NCBI GenBank assembly: GCA_937983075.1
Contig: CALKAQ010000031.1
Location: forward strand, 1 to 64,000
DNA: 64,000 bases
Origin: an uncultured bacterium
GTDB taxonomy: Bacteria > Bacillota > Limnochordia > DTU080 > JAAYLA01
Direction: 5' to 3'
Below are positions 43,308-51,999 of the stretch, piece by piece. The notes below the pieces were generated by a model that saw only the letters and a program-made list of their open reading frames with translations, made no database searches and was not told the DNA's origin. Position 1 is the first letter of the stretch. The number at the start of each line of letters is the position of its first letter. Made by a program: the position numbers and the translations under genes.

Positions 43308-44299
43308 CGGCAGGTAGGCAGATGCTAACGACTCTTCGCATCGTCGATGCCCACTGCGATACCATATGGGCGGCACCTAAACAACAACGGGATTTCACCC
43401 GGCGTTCAAATCGAGGTCACCTGGATATCCCCCGTTTGCGGGAAGCGGGTGTCGTCTTGCAGTTTTTTGCGTTGTTTTCGGATCCCGCGCACGGAAGCCA
43501 CGGATATACCCACAAGGCGCTCGAAATGATCGACGCGTTTTATCAAGCGGTCAGTAAGGCGAAAGGCCTATGGCCGCTTTTTTGGCGTCATCAGATCGCA
43601 AAGGTGAGAGCCGGAGACGGTGTGGCCGGATTGTTGGCGATCGAAGGTGGCGAAGCTCTCGGTGGAAGCGTCGAAATTTTGCGCTGCTTTTTCCGCTTAG
43701 GTGTCCGGTCGGTCGGTCTCACGTGGAACGGACGGAATGAGCTGGCTGACGGTCAAATGGAAACAGGGTCCGGCGGCGGCCTCACCCGGGCGGGTATCGA
43801 AGTCGTCACCGAAATGGAGCGGCTTGGGATGTTGATCGATGTCTCGCACCTATCGGACCACGGATTTTGGCATGTGCTTGAAGTGACGACAGGGCCGGTG
43901 ATTGCGTCGCATTCCAACGCCCGCAGTCAATGCAGCCATTTGCGCAATTTAACGGACGAGCAAATTCGTGCGTTGGCCCAGCGCGGAGGCTTCATCGGCA
44001 TCAATCTCATGCCGGATTTTTTGCGGGAAGGCGGCGAGGCGCAAATCGATGATATCATACGGCACATTGATCACATGGCGAGTGCAGTCGGGAATACGGC
44101 ACACATTGCAATTGGATCGGATTTCGACGGGGTGGAAAAATTGCCGGCAGGGATCGAACATGTGGGTGATCTGCCACGAATTGCTGAAGCTCTCTCGCGG
44201 CGGGGCTACTCCGATGCCGATGTGAGGGGAATCATGGGCGAAAATATTTTGCGGGTCTTGGAAAGAGTGCTGCCCGAATCCGACGCCATGAGCGGATAG
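43304..44299 (+). CDS. Membrane dipeptidase (peptidase M19 family)
   Basis: This is a zinc dipeptidase of the renal-dipeptidase family with 331 residues. The metal-site motifs are VDAHCDTI near residue 14, LLAIEGGEAL (bridging Glu), LIDVSHLSD, GPVIASHSNARSQCSHLRNL (metal-binding His residues; split) and IGSDFDGVE near the end. No signal peptide is present, so despite the family name it is cytosolic. Substrates in bacteria are usually assorted L-X-D/L-X dipeptides. It is coupled to the unknown upstream gene and followed by dodecin. Confidence 0.92.
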   Translation: MTAGRQMLTTLRIVDAHCDTIWAAPKQQRDFTRRSNRGHLDIPRLREAGVVLQFFALFSDPAHGSHGYTHKALEMIDAFYQAVSKAKGLWPLFWRHQIAKVRAGDGVAGLLAIEGGEALGGSVEILRCFFRLGVRSVGLTWNGRNELADGQMETGSGGGLTRAGIEVVTEMERLGMLIDVSHLSDHGFWHVLEVTTGPVIASHSNARSQCSHLRNLTDEQIRALAQRGGFIGINLMPDFLREGGEAQIDDIIRHIDHMASAVGNTAHIAIGSDFDGVEKLPAGIEHVGDLPRIAEALSRRGYSDADVRGIMGENILRVLERVLPESDAMSG

Positions 44300-44363
44300 G
44301 CTGAATATCGCTTGGTTAGACTACGTACGCTTAGATTTTTCGTGGTAAAGGGGGACAGCGTAC

Positions 44364-44576
44364 GTGGCCGTAATCAAAGTGATTGAACTCGTCGGGGAAT
44401 CCCATGAAAGCTGGGATGACGCAGTGCGTCAGGCGGTTCGTGAAGCCGCCCGTACCATCCGAAATATTAGCGGTGTTGAAGTGCTCAACATGACCGGCAG
44501 CATCGACGAAAATGGCGAAATTGTTGACTATAAGGCCGATGTCCAGATTGCATTTCGTGTCGATCCGGACCGTTGA
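44364..44576 (+). CDS. Dodecin family protein
   Basis: This 70-residue protein fits dodecin, a small dodecameric protein that stores or buffers flavins. It reads VIKVIELVGESHESWDDAVR near the N-terminus (helix after strand 1), AARTIRNISGVEVLNMTGSI and DYKADVQIAFRVD, which is the family's beta-alpha-beta-beta layout. The GTG start has AAAGGGGG upstream. It is a short gene ending in a strong terminator. Confidence 0.88.
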   Translation: MAVIKVIELVGESHESWDDAVRQAVREAARTIRNISGVEVLNMTGSIDENGEIVDYKADVQIAFRVDPDR

Positions 44577-44601
44577 GCCACGCAGCTGCGTTGGCAGCAC
44601 A

Positions 44602-44634
44602 GGAGCTGTCCCAAGAGGGGCAGCTCCTTTTTTT
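44602..44634 (+). terminator. Intrinsic terminator after the dodecin gene
   Basis: GGAGCTGTCCC pairs with GGGGCAGCTCC (11 bp, one T-G pair) around AAGA and is followed by seven T. The stem core (GCTGTCCC/GGGGCAGC) is the same as in the terminator at 42652-42685. Confidence 0.93.
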
Positions 44635-44777
44635 GAACGCGCCGCCGAAAGCCTGCCTAGTTCCATTGTTCCATTTTCTGCACCGTCGTATTTATGCATA
44701 CCTTCTTTCCCGCTACGGACAGAATACACGAGAGCGTGATCCAATCCAGTGGATACGGTGTTGGAGGTGAGGTTGCA

Positions 44778-45110
44778 GTGGATTGGCTAGGGGTCATTGT
44801 GCGTCTCGTCGTGTCTGCCCTGGTGTTGATGTTGGTTGGATTGATTCTGCCTGGCTTTGCCGCTATGGGATTCTGGACTGCCTTGCTGGCAGCAGTGGTC
44901 ATCGCAGCAATCGGTTGGGTTGTCGAATCAACCTTGGGGAAAGATATTTCTCCTTCGAGGCGAGGCCTCGTAGGCTTCATCGTTTCGGCCATTGTCATCT
45001 GGGCAGCTCAGTTTCTCGTTCCGGGAATGTCAGTCACCGTATTAGGCGCGCTATTGGCTGCGTTCGTTATAGGAATTATCGATCTCTTTGTGCCTACGGC
45101 GGTGAGATAG
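44778..45110 (+). CDS. Small membrane protein, phage-holin-4-superfamily (YvlD-like)
   Basis: This 110-residue protein has four membrane helices in two similar pairs: VIVRLVVSALVLMLVGLILPGF with GFWTALLAAVVIAAIGWVVE, and VGFIVSAIVIWAAQFLVPGM with TVLGALLAAFVIGIIDLFVP. This internal repeat and the LPGF/VPGM motifs match the YvlD/phage holin 4 superfamily of unknown function in chromosomes. It is not evidence of a prophage, as no phage genes are nearby. The GTG at 44778 has GGAGG upstream. Confidence 0.8.
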   Translation: MDWLGVIVRLVVSALVLMLVGLILPGFAAMGFWTALLAAVVIAAIGWVVESTLGKDISPSRRGLVGFIVSAIVIWAAQFLVPGMSVTVLGALLAAFVIGIIDLFVPTAVR

Positions 45111-45132
45111 TGCACATAGGGCTCTGGAACTG

Positions 45133-45165
45133 AAGACCCAGGCCGATGACTCGGTCTGGGTCTTT
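45133..45165. terminator. Terminator between the YvlD-like gene and spoVAF
   Basis: AAGACCCAGGCCGA pairs with TCGGTCTGGGTCTT (14 bp, one G-T) around TGAC and is followed by TCTTTC. Confidence 0.85.
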
Positions 45166-45195
45166 CATTCGATCGGCTGGCAGGAGGCTCGAGCG

Positions 45196-46641
45196 GTGAA
45201 ACTCTCCAAGCGGCTGGACAGCAATTTAGAGATCATCAAGGAACGTTTAGGCTATAACATAACCTTCGACCTGATGATTCGCGAAATCGAGATTGGCGGC
45301 CGACGTTCTGCCATGGTGTTCCTGCAGAACTTCATGTCTGAAACCGACACCATTTTGATTATGCGCGAGCTTCAGAAGGTCGAACGGGACCAAATCGTGC
45401 CCAACACGATTGAAAAAGTGCTCCGGCGCGTCATCCCGTTTATGGAAACGGAATCCGAGTCGGATATGGATAAGATCATATATCAAATATTGGCAGGTCC
45501 TATCGTTGTCTTCATCGACGGGCAGGATGAGGCCATCATTATTGATGTCAGGAAATATCCCGTTCGCGGCGTGGAGGAACCCGAGCTTGAGCGGGTGACG
45601 CGCGGATCACGCGAAGGTTTCGTTGAGACGCTTGTATTCAACGTCCTCCTGATACGTCGACGGCTGCGCGACCCGTATTTGCGTGTGGAAATGCAACAGA
45701 TGGGTGAAAGGAATAAGAGCGATGTCGCCATTGTCTATTTGGAAGGCGTCGCCGATCCGAAGCTCATCGCGGACATCAAAGAGCGGCTTCGGGAGAGTAA
45801 GGAGGATATGCTTCCTTTTGGCAGCCGAGCCCTCGAAGAGTATTTGGTCAACAACCGCTACAGCATCATTCCGACGATCCGATACACGGAGAGGCCGGAC
45901 GTAGCCGCCGCACATCTGCTCGAAGGGCACGTTATTCTTCTCGTTGATACGACGCCGACCGCATTGATACTTCCTTGTACCATTTGGCACTTTACGCAGC
46001 ATGCGGAAGAGTTTTTCCAAAATCCCGTCATCGGTACGTATTTGCGGTGGGTGCGCACTTTCGCGACATTCATGGCGCTCATTTTGACACCGCTTTGGCT
46101 CGCTCTCTTTCTGCAAAAGGACAGCCTGCCGGAATGGCTCCAGTTTATCGGCCCATCCGAAACCAACTATACGGTGTCGGTGATATTGCAGTTTTTCATC
46201 CTGGAAGTCGGGATCGACTTTATCCGCATGGCGCTGATCCATACGCCGAACGCGTTGGCGACATCGTTAGGTATTGTCGGCGCCATTCTCTTGGGGGATT
46301 TGGCCGTCAGTGTCGGCTTGTTCATACCGGAGACGATCTTATACACGTCATTGGTTGTAATCGGTTCGTTTGCGATTCCCACGATCGAATTTTCGCTCGC
46401 CGTCCGTCTTGGTCGATATCTCCTGCTGGTATTCGCGGCAATCGGCAAGCTGCCGGGGTTCATTGTCGGGCTGCTTGTCATCTTTCTCGCTTTGGTGTCG
46501 AAGCGCTCCCTGGGCGTACCTTATTTGTGGCCGCTCATCCCGTTCAACTGGGAGGCGCTGAGCTCACTGCTGTTCCGTTCGCCGGTGCCGAAAGCGATGC
46601 ACCGGGTGAATATATGGCCGCCCCGAAAAGATCGAACATGA
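45196..46641 (+). CDS. spoVAF: Spore germination protein SpoVAF (GerA-family A subunit-like)
   Basis: SpoVAF is a GerAA-like inner spore membrane protein that works with the SpoVA dipicolinate channel. The 481-residue protein shows the SpoVAF-type soluble domain (VVFIDGQDEAIIIDVRKYP, RGSREGFVETLVFNVLLIRR, YTERPDVAAAHLLEGHVIL) and a C-terminal domain of about five membrane helices with FLRMA-type segment DFIRMALIHTPNALATSLGI and the ending PLIPFNWEALSSLLFRSPVP. GGAGG precedes the GTG start. The neighbouring spoVAA-E genes are absent here, but lysA follows downstream as in Bacillus. Confidence 0.9.
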   Translation: MKLSKRLDSNLEIIKERLGYNITFDLMIREIEIGGRRSAMVFLQNFMSETDTILIMRELQKVERDQIVPNTIEKVLRRVIPFMETESESDMDKIIYQILAGPIVVFIDGQDEAIIIDVRKYPVRGVEEPELERVTRGSREGFVETLVFNVLLIRRRLRDPYLRVEMQQMGERNKSDVAIVYLEGVADPKLIADIKERLRESKEDMLPFGSRALEEYLVNNRYSIIPTIRYTERPDVAAAHLLEGHVILLVDTTPTALILPCTIWHFTQHAEEFFQNPVIGTYLRWVRTFATFMALILTPLWLALFLQKDSLPEWLQFIGPSETNYTVSVILQFFILEVGIDFIRMALIHTPNALATSLGIVGAILLGDLAVSVGLFIPETILYTSLVVIGSFAIPTIEFSLAVRLGRYLLLVFAAIGKLPGFIVGLLVIFLALVSKRSLGVPYLWPLIPFNWEALSSLLFRSPVPKAMHRVNIWPPRKDRT

Positions 46642-46722
46642 TGTGATCAGTTAGGCATTGGCGCACATCTGAAAACCTTGTTGTTTCACAAAAGAGGCGA
46701 TTTGAAGATATGAATCGACGGT

Positions 46723-47037
46723 TTGCTTGCAGCGGGTATTGATGTGGCAGTACTCAACGAATACCTTCTCCGAAGCACCAGGATGCTGCCTACCGGGATA
46801 AGTGAAGCCGATCTCGATGATTATGTCGCGTACGTCGACGAGCTGTTGTCAGCGTGCCTTGATGTCGCCGCATTCAACCAGTATATGCTCCAAACATTCC
46901 CGAACTGCTTTACTGTGAGGGGTGGACTGCCGTCTGCGAAAGCGATGAACCGGGCCAACCTTGCTGCCGCAATTGCTTCAGCGAATCGAGCGGTGAAGAA
47001 TACCAACGCCACCATTGGGGTGGTCGTCGTAGATTGA
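46723..47037 (+). CDS. Small two-repeat protein of unknown function, possibly frameshifted at its start
   Basis: This 104-residue frame contains two similar helical units, LLAAGIDVAVLNEYLLRSTR and LLSACLDVAAFNQYMLQTFP, about 44 residues apart, followed by an Ala/Asn-rich segment. The repeat suggests a real coding history. The TTG at 46723 has no SD; AAGAGG and an ATG at 46710 lie just upstream but in another frame that stops after ten codons. Either translation starts at the TTG or a single-base shift has separated start and body. No family recognised. Confidence 0.45.
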   Translation: MLAAGIDVAVLNEYLLRSTRMLPTGISEADLDDYVAYVDELLSACLDVAAFNQYMLQTFPNCFTVRGGLPSAKAMNRANLAAAIASANRAVKNTNATIGVVVVD

Positions 47038-47105
47038 TTGCGCATATCGCAAAGTGAGCGACGTTGTCCGTCAAACATACATCTTTCAACGCAACCGCGG
47101 CCGCC

Positions 47106-47135
47106 TTGACCCTTTTTTTCCGCCCGTGCTAAGAT
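47106..47135 (+). promoter_or_regulatory. Sigma-A-type promoter of lysA
   Basis: TTGACC (47106-47111) and TAAGAT (47130-47135) are 18 bp apart, about 95 bp upstream of lysA. I see no lysine riboswitch, which would need more than the available space. Confidence 0.6.
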
Positions 47136-47230
47136 AAACGGGTATGTGAGGCGCTTGTGGCAGCTTTTCGGAATACGCTTTTTTGATGAGTATGATCCGA
47201 ATGCGCCTCATTTGAAAGGGGAAGGTCGGC

Positions 47231-48574
47231 TTGCGGTTGTTTGGAACGATGCGGGTGAACGAACGCTCACATTTGGAAATCGGCGGATGCGATGCCGTCG
47301 AACTGGCGAAAGAATTCGGAACACCGGTGTATGTCATCGATGAAAGCCTTGTAAGAGAAAAGTGCCGCAAGTATCGCCAAGCTTTCGCCGAGCATTATCC
47401 AAACAGTGAGGTCGTCTACGCCGGCAAAGCGCTGCTAACCACGGCGATTTGCCGCATTATGGACGAAGAAGGGTTAAGCCTCGACGTCGTTTCCGGCGGA
47501 GAATTGTATACGGCGCTGAAAGCGGACTTTCCAGCCGAGCGAATTTATTTTCATGGCAACAACAAGTCGCCGGCTGAAATTCGTGAAGGCGTGGAAGCCG
47601 GCGTCGGCCGGTTCATCGTCGATAGTTTGTACGAGCTCGAATTGCTCCAAACGACCGCCGAATCGCTCGGTCGCACGGTCAACATTTATCTCCGCATTAC
47701 TCCCGGTGTCGAAGCACATACACATACGTACATTCGCACGGGCCAAAGAGATTCCAAATTCGGGTTCGACATTACGGGCGGCGTAGCCATGACGGCCGTT
47801 CGCCGAGCACTCGAACTACCCCGCATTCGGCTCCGAGGTTTTCACTGTCACATCGGCTCGCAAATATTCGATGTCGAATCGTTTCGCGTCGCGACCGAAG
47901 TCATGTTTGAATTCATGGCAGCCGTCCGTGATGAAACCGGTTTTGTCGCCGAAGAGCTCGATATGGGCGGCGGCATGGGCATTCGCTACACGGAAAAAGA
48001 CACGCCCGTTGAACCCGAGGCGTATGTATCGCTTTTGGCCCAAGCCGTGGAAACCGAGGCGAAGCGGTACAATCTCCCGAAGCCGCGCATTCTCATTGAG
48101 CCCGGGCGTTCGATCGTCGGAGAAGCAGGAGTCACGTTATACACCATCGGCGCTATAAAAGAGGTACCGGGCATTCGCACGTACGCAGCCGTCGACGGCG
48201 GCATGACCGACAATCCCCGAGTCGCCCTCTATGAGGCTGAGTACGAAGCGGTGGTTGCCAATAAGATGGGGGCCGCCAAGGACAACGTCGTTTCGATAGC
48301 AGGCAAGTGCTGTGAATCGGGAGATATGTTGATTTGGGATCTGGCCGTCCCCACCGTGGAGCCGGGGGATATATTGGCCGTGTTTTCAACCGGTGCTTAT
48401 AATTTTTCCATGGCGAGTCACTACAACCGCATTCCCCGTCCACCGGTCGTTCTTGTTAAGGAAGGGCAGGCCGACCTCATCGTGCGACGCGAGACATACG
48501 ACGATTTGATCGCCTGCGATATCATTCCCGAGCGGTTGGCTCGGGGAGCGGTGGGTGCGAAGGCTCCGAAGTGA
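47231..48574 (+). CDS. lysA: Diaminopimelate decarboxylase
   Basis: LysA converts meso-diaminopimelate to lysine, the last step of lysine synthesis. The 447-residue PLP enzyme has the Schiff-base lysine in VVYAGKALLTTA, GFHCHIGSQIFD, the Gly-rich ELDMGGGMGIRY, RILIEPGRSIVGEAG and the catalytic Cys in AGKCCESGDML. The TTG start at 47231 has AAAGGGGAAGG upstream. The spoVAF-lysA neighbourhood is shared with Bacillus. Its last four bases overlap scpA. Confidence 0.96.
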   Translation: MRLFGTMRVNERSHLEIGGCDAVELAKEFGTPVYVIDESLVREKCRKYRQAFAEHYPNSEVVYAGKALLTTAICRIMDEEGLSLDVVSGGELYTALKADFPAERIYFHGNNKSPAEIREGVEAGVGRFIVDSLYELELLQTTAESLGRTVNIYLRITPGVEAHTHTYIRTGQRDSKFGFDITGGVAMTAVRRALELPRIRLRGFHCHIGSQIFDVESFRVATEVMFEFMAAVRDETGFVAEELDMGGGMGIRYTEKDTPVEPEAYVSLLAQAVETEAKRYNLPKPRILIEPGRSIVGEAGVTLYTIGAIKEVPGIRTYAAVDGGMTDNPRVALYEAEYEAVVANKMGAAKDNVVSIAGKCCESGDMLIWDLAVPTVEPGDILAVFSTGAYNFSMASHYNRIPRPPVVLVKEGQADLIVRRETYDDLIACDIIPERLARGAVGAKAPK

Positions 48575-49320
48575 AACCCTATCACGTCCGGCTGCCACAG
48601 TATGAAGGTCCTCTGGAACTGCTCGTCCATCTGATCGAATCACAGCAATTCGATATTTGGGACATCCCCATTTCTCGAATTACCGACCAATACATGGCGT
48701 ATCTGGCACAGATGGACCAGTTGAACCTCGACATCGGCGGCGAGTTCATTGTAATGGCTGCCACGCTGTTGGCGATTAAGGCGCGCATGCTGATGCCGAA
48801 GCCGCCGCGTGAAGAGGACGCAGCACACGATGAGGAACCTATCGATCCGCGCGAAATACTCGCACGCAAGCTGGCCGAGTACAAGAAATTTCGCAAGGCG
48901 GCGCATGCACTCGATGCACTTTTGGCGGAACGGGGAATTGTCGCAGGGCGAGGATGTCCACCACCGCCTGGACGCGTTCGTTATGAGCCGCCGGCAGGCA
49001 AAGCGACGTTAAACGATCTCGCACGTGCATACCGTCAAGCGATCGAAGCGCTGCAAGCGAAGGCGCCTGAAATTGTGCGACCGGCCCCTGTGGAAATCAC
49101 CGTCGAAGAGCGTTCCGAGCAACTGATGGAACGCATACGGAAAGAATTGCGTGTCCAGTTCGACGCTCTCTTTGGGAGCGAAAAGCACAGCCGTCGCTAC
49201 ATTGTCATCACATTCTTGGCGGTACTCGAATTGGTACGCCACGGCTTCATTGTCGCTGAGCAAAACGAACCATTCGGTCCCATTTGGTTAGAACAGCCTC
49301 AAGGGGGTTCAAGTGCTTGA
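48571..49320 (+). CDS. scpA: Segregation and condensation protein A
   Basis: ScpA is the kleisin subunit of the SMC-ScpAB condensin that organises the chromosome. The 249-residue protein has the N-terminal SMC-neck-binding region (YEGPLELLVHLIESQQFDIW, DIPISRITDQY, EFIVMAATLLAIKARML) and the C-terminal winged helix ending VTFLAVLELV-type (VITFLAVLELVRHGFIVAEQ). The GTG start overlaps the lysA stop by four bases; scpB follows with a similar overlap. Confidence 0.96.
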   Translation: MKPYHVRLPQYEGPLELLVHLIESQQFDIWDIPISRITDQYMAYLAQMDQLNLDIGGEFIVMAATLLAIKARMLMPKPPREEDAAHDEEPIDPREILARKLAEYKKFRKAAHALDALLAERGIVAGRGCPPPPGRVRYEPPAGKATLNDLARAYRQAIEALQAKAPEIVRPAPVEITVEERSEQLMERIRKELRVQFDALFGSEKHSRRYIVITFLAVLELVRHGFIVAEQNEPFGPIWLEQPQGGSSA

Positions 49321-49835
49321 GTTTGTCTCCGATTGCCCGACTGCAGGCTGTTTTGTTTGCAGCACCTCATCCGCTGGACAAGGATGAGCTTGTGCAGCTT
49401 TTGAACGCTGCACCGGACGAGGTGGACACCTGGCTAGCTGAACTGCAAAAGGAGCTGCTTGAAAATGAGCACAGCGGCCTTTTCTTGGAACGCGTAGCCG
49501 GCGGCTATCGGCTCGCAACGAAACCCGAGTTAGGAGCGTATGTTGAGAACGTCACATCGGTAGTCAAGGCTGGCACGTTGTCGCCTGCCGCTCTGGAAAC
49601 ATTGGCAATCATTGCCTACAAGCAGCCCATCACGCGCGCTGAGATCGAAGCTATTCGCGGCGTGCGGGTTGAGCGAGCGCTGACGTCTTTGTTGGAAAGA
49701 GACCTCATTACGGAAGTGGGCAGAAAAGACGCACCCGGACGGCCCGTTCTATTCGGCACAACCGAAACGTTTTTAGCGCACTTCGGCTTAAACACGTTGA
49801 ACGATCTACCTCCACTGGACGAAAACGATTCATAA
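49317..49835 (+). CDS. scpB: Segregation and condensation protein B
   Basis: ScpB is a dimeric winged-helix protein that binds the ScpA centre. About 172 residues from the TTG at 49317 (AAGGGGG nine bases upstream, overlapping the scpA stop). Characteristic motifs are RLQAVLFAAPHPLDKDEL, LSPAALETLAIIAYKQPITR and EAIRGVRVERALTSLLERDL followed by GRPVLFGTTETFLAHFGL. Length is normal. Confidence 0.96.
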   Translation: MSLSPIARLQAVLFAAPHPLDKDELVQLLNAAPDEVDTWLAELQKELLENEHSGLFLERVAGGYRLATKPELGAYVENVTSVVKAGTLSPAALETLAIIAYKQPITRAEIEAIRGVRVERALTSLLERDLITEVGRKDAPGRPVLFGTTETFLAHFGLNTLNDLPPLDENDS

Positions 49836-49946
49836 CGAATCCCTCGAGCGGGAATCCTTACCACAAACATGTTGTTTCTTGCAAGGCAACACAAGGGGCC
49901 CTTGTCCAAATCTCGAGCGCTGTGTCAGTGAGAGGCGGCGGATGCC

Positions 49947-50663
49947 GTGCTGTTCGGAAGCCTCGTCGTTTTAACCGCTCTAGCTCTCCTAGTCATTCTC
50001 CTTTTTCCATTTCGTGTGCGAATCCGTTATCGGCGAAACGAAGACGGCGGGCATGAAATCGCCGTGATGATTCGCTTCCGTGGGGCCGTTCATGCGGGGT
50101 GGGAAATTACCGTATTTCGTTATTCTTCTGAACAAAAACGGACGGCTTCCGGTGAATCCAATGAATCCAAGCTCGAAGAGGAGCAGCAGGCTGATCACCA
50201 TCTCGAAAGTAGTCCGGTGCACACACTCCTCAACGGCGTCAACACATTGCAAACGCTGTTCGACGGCGGTGGAAACGAAGCTCAAAGCCAATCGCTTTTG
50301 AAAACCTTGCAATACCGTGTTGATACCCCCATGCGTTTTCTCCAATACGTACGCGACTGTGAAGCTTTGATTTGGGAAACGCGCTTCGGAACGGGAGACG
50401 CCGCTTCAACGGCCGTCTTGTACGGCGTGATCTGGGGGGTCAAAGCGACCGTGTACAGTACGTTGACACGCTGGGTTCACTTTCGGTCCGTACCGCACTT
50501 CTTGGTTGTTCCTGATTACGACAAAGCCACTCTGGCCGTAGTCTTCGACGGTATATTCCGTTTTCGGCTTGGACAGATTATCGTCATGGAGACGCTTGCC
50601 ATGCTGCGCAAATGGAAAAAGGGAGTGGGACGCATTGGAGTCAGGCAAGAAACATCCTATTGA
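49947..50663 (+). CDS. ytfI: DUF2953 family protein (YtfI-like)
   Basis: This 238-residue protein begins with one membrane helix (about residues 3-20), followed by FPFRVRIRYRR and a mainly beta/alpha domain with a hydrophilic linker near residues 65-90. The C-terminal part contains AVLYGVIWGVKATVYSTLTR and VPHFLVVPDYD, typical of DUF2953. In Bacillus the homologue ytfI precedes the sporulation gene ytfJ, as here. Function is unknown; a role in sporulation or spore membranes is suggested only by context. Confidence 0.8.
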   Translation: MLFGSLVVLTALALLVILLFPFRVRIRYRRNEDGGHEIAVMIRFRGAVHAGWEITVFRYSSEQKRTASGESNESKLEEEQQADHHLESSPVHTLLNGVNTLQTLFDGGGNEAQSQSLLKTLQYRVDTPMRFLQYVRDCEALIWETRFGTGDAASTAVLYGVIWGVKATVYSTLTRWVHFRSVPHFLVVPDYDKATLAVVFDGIFRFRLGQIIVMETLAMLRKWKKGVGRIGVRQETSY

Positions 50664-51078
50664 GGGCTTGATGCAATCGGCCATGGAAAGCATCAAGGAA
50701 ATTGTCGATGTCAACACCATTTTAGGTGACCCGGTTGAAACACCCGATGGCACGGTAATATTGCCGATTTCCAGGGTGAGCCTCGGATTTGCGGCCGGAG
50801 GCACGGAATTTGAGACGGAGCAGCGGCGGAGCGGCGACAACCATCAGAGGAACGGTTTTCCGTTCGGTGGCGGAAGCGGAGCGGGCATCTCCGTCAATCC
50901 GGTAGCATTTCTTGTGGTCGGCCAAGGACAAATCCGTTTGCTGCCGGTTGACTCCAGTGTTGTCGCAGATCGTTTGATCGACCTGGCACCCAAGATGTTC
51001 GACCGCATTCAAAACCTATTTGACAGCCGGAACCGCAATCAGTCCTACGGCAGCCACATGCAAGACCACCCCATTTAA
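50635..51078 (+). CDS. ytfJ: GerW/YtfJ-family sporulation protein
   Basis: GerW family proteins are made in the forespore and affect germination in response to some nutrients. The 147-residue protein has HPIEGLMQSAMESIKEIVDV, NTILGDPVETPDGTVILPIS and SVNPVAFLVVGQGQIRLLPV, the family core, with a Gly-rich segment (FPFGGGSGAGI) in the middle. The TTG start at 50635 has AGGGAG upstream and lies within the end of ytfI (overlap 29 bp), so translation is coupled. Confidence 0.92.
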   Translation: MESGKKHPIEGLMQSAMESIKEIVDVNTILGDPVETPDGTVILPISRVSLGFAAGGTEFETEQRRSGDNHQRNGFPFGGGSGAGISVNPVAFLVVGQGQIRLLPVDSSVVADRLIDLAPKMFDRIQNLFDSRNRNQSYGSHMQDHPI

Positions 51079-51215
51079 ACGCCGGCAGATGGAACGTCTG
51101 AGCCGGAGCGTCGCCGGAGTATTCGTCCGTAGGCAGGAAGAGGCAGTGCCAACAGCGAACTCACTGGGCCCGGTGGCAGTTCGCTTGCAGATGGGAAAGG
51201 GCGGAACAGCGTCAG

Positions 51216-51938
51216 ATGGCGACTATGCGTTTGCAAAAGGCTTTGGCTCAGGCTGGTGTCGCTTCACGGCGTGCGGCTGAAGCGTTGATCGCTGCAGGGC
51301 GAGTCAGTGTAGACGGGCAAATCGTGCGAGAGCTTGGCACCAAAGTCGATCCCCGACGCCAAGTGATCGCAGTGGACGGGCAGATCATACAGACCGAAGT
51401 TCAAGTGCATTATGCACTCCACAAGCCAAGCGGTGTGGTCAGTACCGTGCGCGATCCGCAAGGGCGGCCTACAGTGCGTCAGCTCTTGCGTTCCGTCCCG
51501 CAGCGGATTTACCCCGTCGGTCGTCTCGATGCGGATACAACCGGCCTTTTGCTGCTGACCAATGATGGCGAGTTAGCCAACCGATTGATGCACCCGCGCT
51601 ACGAAGTCAAAAAAGAGTATATCGCCACCGTGCGCGGCAGCGTATCCGACTCTGCTTTGGAGCGCCTGGCTGCGGGCATTGAATTGGATGACGGTCCGAC
51701 TGCTCCGGCACGCGTGCGGCGGCTCGGCAAGAGCGCAGGCGCAACGCGGGTCAGCATCGAGATCCACGAAGGACGAAATCGGCAGGTCCGCCGCATGTTT
51801 GCTGCCGTCGGACATCCCGTGATCGCACTGCATCGAGTGCGTATCGGTCCCATCCGTCTTGGTCATCTTCCTCCTGGGGCTTATCGCCCGCTTACCCCCG
51901 ATGAAATTCGCAAGCTGTACCAGCTGGTCGGCCTGTGA
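51216..51938 (+). CDS. rluB: 23S rRNA pseudouridine synthase (RluB/RsuA family)
   Basis: This enzyme isomerises uridine in rRNA. The 240-residue protein has an N-terminal S4 RNA-binding domain (MRLQKALAQAGVASRRAAEA), the catalytic motif with the Asp in YPVGRLDADTTGLLLLTNDG, and IHEGRNRQVRRMFAAVGHPV. AAAGGGCGG lies upstream of the ATG. In Bacillus rluB follows scpB nearby. RluB is favoured over RsuA and RluF from genome context only. Confidence 0.93.
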   Translation: MATMRLQKALAQAGVASRRAAEALIAAGRVSVDGQIVRELGTKVDPRRQVIAVDGQIIQTEVQVHYALHKPSGVVSTVRDPQGRPTVRQLLRSVPQRIYPVGRLDADTTGLLLLTNDGELANRLMHPRYEVKKEYIATVRGSVSDSALERLAAGIELDDGPTAPARVRRLGKSAGATRVSIEIHEGRNRQVRRMFAAVGHPVIALHRVRIGPIRLGHLPPGAYRPLTPDEIRKLYQLVGL

Positions 51939-51964
51939 ACCATCCGCTTTTCGTGGAAATAGGG

Positions 51965-51993
51965 TTTACGATATGACAGCGTTATGCTATATT
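51965..51993 (+). promoter_or_regulatory. Sigma-A-type promoter of the aromatic amino-acid operon
   Basis: TTTACG (51965-51970) and TATATT (51988-51993) are separated by exactly 17 bp. The implied transcript starts near 52000 and has a leader of about 240 nt before the first gene. Confidence 0.65.
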
Positions 51994-51999
51994 TAACAG

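Noticed and set aside
44778..45110. Prophage indicated by a holin-like gene
   Set aside because: The YvlD/holin-4 type is common in chromosomes; no phage, integrase or lysin genes lie near it.
47136..47230. Lysine riboswitch upstream of lysA
   Set aside because: The leader is under 100 nt and shows none of the required stems.
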